DNA of 64,000 nt from Excoecaria cochinchinensis (Eukaryota; Streptophyta; Magnoliopsida; Malpighiales; Euphorbiaceae), in the NCBI GenBank assembly GCA_947683425.1, contig CANTUQ010000004.1, positions 31,635,001 to 31,699,000 of the forward strand, read 5' to 3'. Positions 14,942 to 23,619 of this stretch are shown here, piece after piece (the stretch's first letter is position 1; the number at the start of each line of letters is the position of its first letter). Position numbers and translations under genes: made by a program. Below the pieces are notes generated by a model, which saw nothing but the letters and a program-made list of their open reading frames with translations, did no database searches and was not told where the DNA came from.

Positions 14942-14959
14942 TGGCGACTCCATTGGGGA
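14942..14959 (+). other. Primer-binding site, tRNA-Arg-like
   Basis: TGGCGACTCCATTGGGGA lies three bases after the LTR end. Starting with TGG and matching the Tat/Ogre pattern, it is the site where a tRNA (in this lineage usually reported as tRNA-Arg) primes minus-strand synthesis. The minus element has the related TGGCGATTCCGCTGGGAA at 36024-36041. Confidence 0.8.
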
Positions 14960-15854
14960 CATATGGTTTGAGACTTCAATTTGAAAATGCCTCGTTTAAC
15001 ATCTATGGTTAAAATTTAATTCATAAATTCGCTTTCTCTCATTTGCATTCGCATCCCATTAGAGCTTTAGAATATGCTAGTTTGGTCCCTCTATTAGCCC
15101 CGGTGCATTCCTGAAGCACGACCCTATTTGCACTCAATTTAGGGAAGTGTTAAGGATAATCACCAGCCCAAGCCTCGTACCTCAATGGTATATCAAAATG
15201 ATGACCCGATTGGTCGTTATGCTCATGATGAGCTAGACCTATCGGCAGGGATCATGCTTGGGTAGCCCTAAAGTAACATCTCCCTTATCCAAAGCTCATT
15301 TAACGGCCGTAGTTACTTTCCACAGGTGATATGAACCGTAATTCTATGCCTGCTGTATGGATCCTCATGTATTGGGTGAGTCCAGATGTCTTGCTTGGCA
15401 ACCTAGCCAAAGGCTTTCATGCCCCGGCAGGGCCATGTCGAAATTTTTGGAATGTCTAAATACATGATGATCATTATCCATTCGCTTGTACATTAGCATA
15501 TGAGTGTTATGCTACCGATTTTTTGCCGTGCACCATGCGTGTCCATTGGGTCCCTCGTTGACCCTTGGGCTAATCCCACCTAGGAAAGAGACCACACGAC
15601 CAAGTGTGTGGGAGAAATAAGGGTGGAAGGACCTACTTGCTTGCTTCTGTTTTGTGGATGTTGCATATTACGACCACGCATTGCATCTGCATTCCATGCA
15701 TCACATCTAATGCCTTGTCCCTACAGCCATCATAGATCTGCCTAGGTGGACTAGATCGCCTACCGGACGATTGATCCTAGTTCCTGCATCTGAACTGCCA
15801 GGTAGAGAGGGCCTTTCAGAGATCTTACCAGAAGTCAGTTGTACCGTATTTGAG
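14960..15854 (+). other. Untranslated leader of the plus Tat element
   Basis: Sequence between PBS and gag with no convincing ORF. It resembles the corresponding part of the minus element (about 35110-36020), for example in the shared segment about gag-proximal 15600-15770. Confidence 0.6.
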
Positions 15855-17522
15855 ATGGAAAACTCACCTAGGGGAGATGATGCCACCAGGGCCATGATTA
15901 CAGAAGAAGTGGGCCGACGGTTTGAGGAATTTGAGGGCAGAATGATGAACATGCTAACTGCTTTGGCACAACAGAATGCTCCGCAGAATCCACCACCTCC
16001 TCCTCCTGTGAGACAGAATGAGCGAGAAGAGGAAAGAGCTGAGAGGCAAGAAGAGCCTATTCGGCCGCCACCAATAGAGCTGAGGTCAGTAGCTTCGGGA
16101 GGACAGAGAAGAAGACCAGTGCTGAGGGTAGATGATGACAGGGATGACGAAGACGACAAAATGAGTTCTGTATCTGAGAGAGGGAAGGCACCCCAAACTG
16201 ATGAGTTTATTCTGAAGAAGATGGAGGAGAGGTTTGAAGCCATGGCCCGTATGTTGAGTAGAGGTCAGGGGATGAACCCGGAGGACAAAGAACTGGAGGG
16301 AGAAGATCCGATTCCTTACAACTTCAAGATGCCTGATGTGCCAAAATTTGACTGTACCTCTGACCCAACTGCCCATGTGAAGCAATACTCTCTGGTCATA
16401 AAAGGGACCACTTTGTCTAAGAGGCAGAAGGTGGAGTACTTTTGCTTGAGTCTGACTGGCCCTGCCATCGATTGGTACCATAGCCTCGATCGTCGAACTA
16501 AGGAAGATTGGGATTTACTCACAGAGGAGTTCTTGAGGCAATACGATTGCAACACTAGGACGGAGGTGACTCTTAAAGATCTTGAATTGCTCCAGCAGAA
16601 GGCCGGGGAATCTTTTCACGACTATCTCACCCGCTGGCGAAACCGAGTGATGGAAATGCGAAGAAAGCCAGACACCCAAGACCAGATTCGCCTGTTTATC
16701 AAGAACGCAAGCCCGTATTTGAAGGATGGTTTGAAGATGAAAGGGTTGAAGGATTGGGAGTCTCTGAAAGACATAGCCATTGAAACAGAGGGAGAGTTCT
16801 TGGCTCGGAAAGCTAACAATGATAATTTTGCAAAAAGGACTAACACTGGTCAGGGAACTAGTAGGCCAGCCGGTCCCAGTGGTAGTACTAAAAGAACAGT
16901 TGAGGTGTCTGCTACTGACGCAACTACCCCGAGGAAGTTTTTGAACTTAGGAAGGCCACTGTCTTGGGTCTTAAGAAGGTTGATGAAAGAAGGAAAGTTG
17001 CAACCTTTGGCTCCTAGGCCTGCTATGACGCAAGGGAAGCCAGGTCATAAGGATAATGAATACTGTGCATTTCATCAGCACACAGGCCATCTAACAAACA
17101 AGTGTAAGGCGCTGAGGCACTCTATTCAAGATCTGATTGATGACAAGCAGATTTTCGACCCGGAGAAGAGGGAAGACAAGAAGAAGCCTGGTTACAACGC
17201 CGTACCACCACCAGTTTTTATGATCGGGTCCAGCCTGCCAGAGTGGTACATGCTGCAGGATTTATTTGGGAGCAAGGGTACTGCTGTTGTTTGTTTTGTG
17301 GACAAAGAAGAAAGAGCAGTAGTAGCAACCATTGATTGTTGGTCAAGCAGTGAGAGCGGTGGAGAGGCCGAAGAGGAAGGAGAGATGAACTCTGACTTGT
17401 GGAGATCTGATGAGGATGAAGAAGAGGTAGGGGCTGTGACAAGAAGTGGGAGAGTGGTCCCTGAGATTACAAGGGTACCGGAACCAATGCAGCCATCGAC
17501 GAAAAAAGAGCCAGAGGAGAAC
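15855..17522 (+). CDS. gag: Gag polyprotein, Tat lineage
   Basis: Gag forms the virus-like particle that packages the retrotransposon RNA. The first ATG in good agreement with the minus copy is at 15855. The open frame extends upstream but only from a TTG. The order is an acidic/Pro-rich N-terminal part, the retrotransposon gag core (residues about 150-330, with AIDWYHSLD and a YLTRWRNRV motif), a basic linker, and one atypical zinc knuckle (YCAFHQHTGHLTNKC). An acidic tail leads toward protease. The frame is open for about 555 codons to a TAG at 17520-17525, making it the best-preserved ORF in the window. The minus copy (33394-35105) is collinear but broken. Most likely a relic, although this segment looks intact. 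Confidence 0.92.
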
Positions 17523-18719
17523 TAGATTGTTAAGCAGTTGAAGAAGACTGCAGCTCAGATATCCATCTGGGATCTTTTAAGGCAGTCCCCTTCTCACAGG
17601 CAAAAAGTGGTAGAGGCTTTGACAGAGTCCACTGTTGCCACCACAATTTCCCCATCGGAACTTTTGGGTCTAGTTAAAGGAGGATCGGGGGAGAGGTTGG
17701 TTTTTTCTGATGCCGACCTGCCAGTCGAGGGCTGCGATCATAACCGACCTCTGTACATCAAAGCACAGATTAACGATAAGCACACTGCTTGCGTTATGGT
17801 AGATGATGGATCTTCTATCAATGTTTGCCCTCTAATAGCCCTTCAGGCTTTTGGATTAAGTCGGGATATGCTCTGAGAATCAGACTTGACAATTACAGCC
17901 TATGATAATTTAAGAAGGCAAGCCTCGGGAACATTCAAGACCCTGGTCAAGACGGGACCCATTGAGGTTGAAGTAGAGTTCGTGGTTCTGCCCATCCCAG
18001 CTAATTTCTCAGCCCTGCTTGGGAGGCCTTGGTTTCACAGATTAGGAGGAGTACCATCCACGCTGCACCAAATGATAAAGTTTCGGTACGAAGGGGAGGT
18101 GATAACTATTAAGGCGGCCAGAGAGAATCAGTTGTTAGCTCTTGAAATTGCTAATCAGCCCTTCAGCGGCTTCCACGTGTCCATGATAGGAGAAGAGCAC
18201 GGGTCAGTGGATAACCCAGCTGTGGTTAACATGATGAAAAAGATGCACTATCTCCCTGGGGCTAGTTTGGGTAGAAACTCTCAGGGGTTGCAGACTGCAA
18301 TCACCACTCAAGGTCAAAAGAATCGGAAGGGTCTGGGGTACAGAGGCAGTTTTGGCAAGAAGAAGACGGCGGATAAGATCCCTCACATTTTAGAAAGCTT
18401 TGTGCCCGCATCCTCAGTATGCGCTAATACTGGAGAAGATGAGCCACAGTGGGTGAATGGGAGGATTGTCCCCGGATTTGAGATCTTTAACTATGTATTT
18501 GACTGGGATGTCGAGGTTATCAAGACCGCTGAGAACTTCTGGGATGAAGAGGTCATGACTCAGTGCATTGCTTGGGACAAATGCGAGCCCGAAGAGGTTG
18601 TCAACGAGAAGATGATGTTTGCCAGGCTGAAAGGGAAAGAGAAGATGGCAGAAACAGAACTGAAGATGGGGGATTTAAAGATTTCCTCAGACATACCTGA
18701 AGGGCTTCTGCTGAATTAG
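17523..18719 (+). pseudogene. Aspartic protease region of Tat pol
   Basis: The retroviral-type protease processes Gag-Pol. The active-site motif is visible as VDDGSSINVCP, followed by a flap-like part ending in ALLGRPWFH about 90 residues later. A conserved linker follows (DEPQWVNGR, FNYVFDWD). Stops at the 5' boundary, near 17874 and near 18717 interrupt the frame. The minus copy lacks the 17874 stop. The region continues in frame toward RT. Confidence 0.85.
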
Positions 18720-19735
18720 GAAGCCAATGAGCAAGCTGCAGCAGCATTGACCTCTACGGAGGCAGAAGAAGACTCTAGCTTAGATTGTCTTTTCATTCCA
18801 GAACTTTTTTATGATTTAAATGACAATTATAATATTATTAATAAGGCAAATGATTTCTCTTACTTGTGCGATGTTTCTAATGATTTCAACATGCATGAAC
18901 ATGATCATATTCCATCAATTTTTGATATTGATTCCACTGATATAACGCCTTTTAATCTTGGAACCTCAGAAAATCCGAAGGAAATTCTAATAGCATCAAA
19001 TATAACTCCTGATAGAGAGAAAAATTTGAGAGAATAATAAGAAAACATGAAAAAGTCTTTGCCTGGACCTATGAGGACATGCCAGGGATCGACCGAGACG
19101 TAGTAGAACATGCCATCCCGACTTATCCAGATTATAAGCCCGTAAAGCAGAAGTTGAGACGGCTCAGGCCAGAATGGGCAGAAAAGGTCAAGGAGGAGAT
19201 TCGGTAACAGATTGAGGCCAAGTTCCTTGTTGAAGTGCAGTATCCTACATGGTTGGCAAACGTGGTCCCTGTAGCCGCCAAAGATAATCGAGATCTGAAC
19301 AAGGCTTGCCCTAAAGATAATTTTCCACTACCCCACATTGATGTGTTGATAGACAGTGCTGCAAACTGCGAGATGTATAGCTTTGGAGACGGTTATGTGG
19401 GCTACAACTAGATCCTAAACAAAATAGCTGACCGGGTTAAGACCGCTTTCATCACAGAGTGGGAGACCTATGCCTACCGAGTCATGCCTTTTGGCCTGAA
19501 AAATGCAGGGGCCACATACCAGAGGATGGCGACCAAGATTCTAAGCGACCTGATCCACAAGGAGGTAGAGGTGTATGTCGATGACATGATGGTCAAGTCA
19601 GCCACCCGAGAGGGCCACTTTGAAGCTCTAGAGAAGTTCTTCACCAGGATCGATAAATACAATATGCGACTTAACCCCAAGAAGTGCATCTTCGGAGTGA
19701 CTTTAGGAAAGCTGTTAGGACATGTCGTCAGCTAG
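18720..19735 (+). pseudogene. Reverse transcriptase of the plus Tat element
   Basis: RNA-dependent DNA polymerase domain. Visible landmarks are NKACPKDNFPLPHID, MPFGLKNAGATYQR and the catalytic YVDDMM box near 19575. A frameshift near 19030-19040 separates the linker from RT. Nonsense codons lie near 19207, 19409 and 19733, where the minus copy or the family consensus has Gln, consistent with CAA/CAG to TAA/TAG. The substrate would be the element's own RNA, primed from the tRNA at the PBS. Confidence 0.92.
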
Positions 19736-20430
19736 AGGGGAATAGAAATTGACCTAGACAAGGTGAAGGCCATCAGAGAGATGCCTGTACTGCAAAAGGA
19801 AAAGGATGTAAGGAGCTTCCTGGGCAAGCTGCAGTACGTCAGTCGATTCATTGCCAAGCTCGCTTCGATATGCGAGCCCATTTTTAAACTGCTTAGAAAG
19901 AATCAGCCTGTGGTCTGGAATGAAGACTGCCATAAAGCCTTTGATAGCATCAGGGAATATCTATTGAATTTGCCAGTGTTAAGGCCGCCGCAACCAGTCA
20001 AACCGCTTATCCTCTATCTGGCAGTGGAAAACAGTTCTGTGGGTGCCATGATGGCTCAGGAGGAGGAATTTGGAGTGGAGTTCGCAGTTTATTACCTTAG
20101 TAAGAAGTTCCTGGCTTATGAGATAAAATATGCTGAAGTAGAAAAAATCTGCCTCGCAGTGATTTGGGCATCAAAGAAACTAAGACATTACTTCCACTCA
20201 TACAAAGTTCAGGCAGTGGCCAAGCAGAATCCGTTGAGATATTTGCAAGAAGCGCCGTCGTTGCTTGGTAAGATGGGGAGGTGACTGCTTTTGCTACAGG
20301 AGTTTGATGTCAAATACATCACTCGCAAAACTATTAAGGGGCGAGCCATAGCCGAATTTCTTGCTGAGCATCCTATTCAAGGAGATACTCCCGAGTTCAC
20401 CTTTCCTGATGAGAGCATAATCGCGATTTC
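19736..20430 (+). pseudogene. RT connection and retroviral RNase H of the plus Tat element
   Basis: Continues RT with the conserved DVRSFLGKLQYVSRFI segment, then the Ty3-type RNase H (LAVENSSVGAMMAQE, YYLSKKF, KYAEVEKICLAV). This domain removes RNA from the RNA:DNA hybrid. One stop near 20282 replaces a Trp found in the minus copy (GRWLLLLQ), consistent with TGG to TGA. Confidence 0.88.
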
Positions 20431-20980
20431 TGTCCAAGGATGGCAGTTACACTTCGACGGGGTAGTGAATAACAAGGGGGCCGGAGTTGGAATTATTTTG
20501 ACAACCCCAGATAATGAGAAACTCCCCCTAGCCAAGAAGCTGAGGTACAAGGCAACCAACAATGAAGCCGAATATGAAGCATGCACTTTCGGGTTAGAAG
20601 CTTTAGCTGCTTTGGGGGCAAAGAATGTAGAAGTCTTTGGTGACTCATCCTTGGTGATTAACCAGATCTGAGGTGAATGGGCCGTAAAAGAAGAGCGACT
20701 GGTACCCTACGTTGAATATTTGAAAGAGGTATGTGGGTAGTTTGGAACCTGCACTTTCCACTTCGTGCCAAGAGATGAGAATCGTCTAGCTGATGCGTTG
20801 GCAACCCTAGTGTCGATATGGGATACTCCTGAAGGGGTAGCTATGAAACCAGTGCTGATTTTAAGTTCTGAGAAGCCCAGCTTTGAGATCAAGCCAGTAA
20901 TGGAAGTAGAAGTGGCGGATGGGAAACCATGGTACTTTGACATTATGAATTATTTGGAAAACAATAGGTTTCCATAGGAA
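20431..20980 (+). pseudogene. Archaeal-type second RNase H (aRNH)
   Basis: A second RNase H domain between retroviral RNH and IN is a hallmark of the Tat lineage. Visible motifs are LHFDGVVNNKGAG (first catalytic Asp), TNNEAEYEAC (catalytic Glu), VFGDSSLVINQ (Asp) and a C-terminal PRDENRLADALA. Nonsense codons near 20669, 20740 and 20975 correspond to Arg, Gln and Glu in the minus copy. Confidence 0.88.
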
Positions 20981-22054
20981 GCTACCGAGAAAGACCAGAG
21001 AATGATCCGGAAGTTATTTGCTCAGTTCATATCCTTGGAAGGAGTGTTGTACAAAAGACAGGCAGACGGGATTCATCTCAGGTGCTTGAATGAAAAAGAA
21101 GCCCGTAAGGTGATGGAGGAGACCCATGCAGGCGTTTGTGGGGCTCACATGAACGGTTTAACTCTAGCAAAGAAGATCATGAGACAAGGCTTCTATTGGC
21201 TTATGATGGACAATGACTGCTCAAAGTATGTCAAGCAATGCCAGCTGTGCCAATAATATGCAAATTTAAGACACCTACCAGTATCAGAGCTACACAACCT
21301 GACATCGCCTTGGCCTTTTGCTGCTTGGGGGATATATATCATTGGAGAGATTCGCCCCACGGCATCTAACGGGCACAGATACATCATATTCACAATTGAC
21401 TATTTTACCAAATGGGTAGAGGCAGAATCCTTCAAAAAGATTGACGCAAGGGATATGGCCAAGTTCATAGAGAGAAATATGATCTGCATATATGGCCTCC
21501 CTCACCACATAGTGTCTGACAACGGAGTGCAGTTCATGGGGGAAACCAGGAAGCTCCTTGAGAAGTATGGTATAAAGCACCATAGATCCTCTCCCTACTG
21601 ACCACAAGCTAACGGGGCAGTAGAGGCCACCAATAAAAATGTGAAGAGGATCCTATCCAAGATGGTCCAAACCTACAAAGACTGGGCCGAGAAGCTACCC
21701 TTCGCACTGTGGGGATATAGGACAACGGCGAGAGCATCTACGGGCGCTACGCCATTTTCCCTAGTATACGGGACGGAAGCCGTATTGCCAGTTGAGATAG
21801 AGCTCAAGTCGCTGAGAGTAGTCATGGAAGCCCAAATTCTGGAGGCCGAATGGGCACGACAGAGGCTACAACACTTAAACTTACTAGATGAGAGTAGGCT
21901 GAAGGCTTATTATCACAATCAGATCTACCAAAAGAGGTTGGCCAGGACATTCAGAAAGAAGGTGAGAAAGCATCCACTAAAAGAAGGGAATTTAGAGTTC
22001 AAGCAGATGAGACCAGGTATACCGGATATCAGAGGAAAATTCAGACCAACCTAG
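20981..22054 (+). pseudogene. Integrase of the plus Tat element, C-terminus truncated
   Basis: The zinc-binding HHCC domain (HAGVCGAH ... CQLC, near 21120-21255) is followed by the catalytic core (VSDNG near 21520, then NGAVEATNKN with the Glu near 21625). The expected first catalytic Asp is Tyr (codon 21335-21337), as in the minus copy. Stops near 21254 and 21599 fit CAA to TAA and CGA to TGA. The frame diverges from the minus copy at about 22052, losing roughly 40 residues exactly where it meets the converging antisense ORF. Confidence 0.9.
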
Positions 22055-22055
22055 G

Positions 22056-23283
22056 ATCCACTTCTTGTATTCGCTAGTTGAAGCCACATAATGATCGCCG
22101 AACCTCGAAATAACAGTCTTCACTGGTAGTTTGCTCCACAGCTCATGATACCTTGAGGCGAAGGCAGCCAAAAGAGCTCCTCCCCGAAAAGATAAGGGAA
22201 CTCTCACCACATCCTGGATCATCCCGAGCTGACGCGTACATCGAGAAGTGATACAAAAGGTGGCTTGACGGAGCCCACAGAGGGGAACACACCCCGATGG
22301 CCCATCAATGACCACATGAGACAGTGGGAGCCAGGCAGACGTGAAACTGATGTCGTCATCTGACAGCTCACCAAATCTGATAATGCCTTTACCAACAGTG
22401 GCACACTCACACAGTCATCGACACGGAAGGAAATGGCTCGGCGAGTACTGTGGAATGACCCGAGAAGGTGGCTCAGACAGCATCCTCAGTTTCTCTTGCA
22501 GCCAGATCTGAAAAAAAATGCCGCTGGAGTAAGTAGGGTTTACTTCAGGCAAAAATAAGGCACAGGGTTGTGTGAAAATCCGAAAGGACGCACCTCCCAC
22601 TAAGAAAAGCTAGTGTGAAAATCCATAAGGGACGCACTACCTTTAAAATAATGACGTACCTGGAGCAATAAGGGGCTGCCGGTAAAGGTAGTAGTGGATC
22701 CAGAGCTCACAGCATCTAAGCCCATAATGGTTTCAGCTAGAATGAGTTGGAAGGGTGATAATCCCAGATGAAAATTGTCCAGAACTCCGAACAGGCGAGG
22801 GTCACCTGTCAAACCCCCTAGAACAACGGTGAGAAAGTTCATCATGCAAAACAGAAATATGGTGCTTACTCGGTATGTAGGGACACCAGGGAACCAATCT
22901 AGAGCATCGATCAGAGGCTCCAAAGTAAAGGAAGAGCCCGGAGAAACCAGCCGAGTGGCCTCAGAAGGAGGTATGCCGAGAGCCATAGCTATACCCCGAG
23001 TCTGGATTAGGCCGCAACGGGGGACGCAGGGCAGAGCGTTAGGAGGAAACCAGGCTCCAAGAATGGCAGCTAACTCCTCAGGCAGGGGGCACAACTCCTG
23101 GTAAGTGAACCGGAAGACGTGAAACCGGGGGTTCCAGAAGTGGGTCGCCACCAGAAGAAGGTTCTGATCAACTTTGACCCGACGCAAATAGTTTAGCCCA
23201 GACAGAGAGGAAAGGGCACATTTTTCCCAAGTGTGTTTGTCATCTAGGATGCGGTGCATTCTTTGGACTAGAGAGGAAGACAT
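22056..23283 (-). pseudogene. Antisense additional ORF, plant-mobile-domain-like, two exons
   Basis: On the minus strand ATG at 23283 opens 208 codons ending at 22660. There a GTACGT donor and a TTTTTTTTCAG acceptor (22508-22659) join it in frame to a second exon at 22507, open to the IN junction except for one TGA at 22415-22417 (CGA to TGA likely). About 358 residues remain. Family-like segments are HFWNPRFHVFRFTYQE, LPEELAAILG, GSPLLLQ joined to IWLQEKLRML, and SGCVPLCGLRQATFC. PMD proteins occur both as host genes and within Ty3/gypsy and MULE elements; their role in elements is unknown. The TATA motif at 23355-23362 is 72 bases upstream. The C-terminus is lost at the junction with IN. 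The family call is inference from remembered motifs. Confidence 0.75.
22508..22659 (-). other. Predicted intron in the antisense ORF
   Basis: A 152-base intron on the minus strand with GTACGT at its 5' end and a pyrimidine tract ending TTTTCAG. The upstream exon has a whole number of codons and the downstream exon continues in frame. Reading through gives a stop at 22600. Confidence 0.65.
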
Positions 23284-23354
23284 TCTGAGAATAATAAAGG
23301 GCTCAAGATGTTGGGAAAATGAAAAGACACAAAAGGAGCAAAATTTTTGGAAGA

Positions 23355-23565
23355 ATTTATAGAAAGGCGTCACCGACGGCCTACCTGTCTCTCCCAAGAG
23401 ACGGCCTGCCCGTCGGTAAAGATCCACCTGGCAGACGCATACGTCAGCATTGCATTTATCACGAGCATTTAATGCGCATTAATTGGGGAGTGGGGAACGA
23501 CAGACGGGCAGCCCGTCGGTCGTTCCTACAGACGCCCAGCCCGTTGATCACGAAACTCTATATAA
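23355..23565. promoter_or_regulatory. Divergent promoter with GC dyads between two additional ORFs
   Basis: The minus-strand TATA (CTATAAAT at 23355-23362) and the plus-strand TATA (CTATATAA at 23558-23565) point away from each other. Between them lie GACGGCCTGCCCGTC (23400-23414), the perfect dyad GACGGGCAGCCCGTC (23503-23517) and partial copies near 23376 and 23530. These match the dyad cluster just upstream of the LTR TATA box (13138-13152 differs by one base from 23400-23414). This suggests the element reuses its U3 regulatory module internally. Confidence 0.65.
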
Positions 23566-23619
23566 GGGCGAGTGACAGACAGACCAGCGGCGCTGTCACT
23601 TTCACTTCCCCTCTCCAAA

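Noticed and set aside
14942..14959. Possible tRNA gene fragment
   Set aside because: Only an 18-base tRNA-complementary stretch right after an LTR: a primer-binding site, with no cloverleaf.
15707..16243. Antisense Ser-rich ORF over gag
   Set aside because: Shadow of the well-supported plus-strand gag frame.
22818..22869. A possible second intron (GTAAGC...TTCTAG) in the antisense ORF
   Set aside because: Only 52 bases, below usual plant intron size, and splicing would introduce a stop while read-through is open and hydrophobic as expected for the family.
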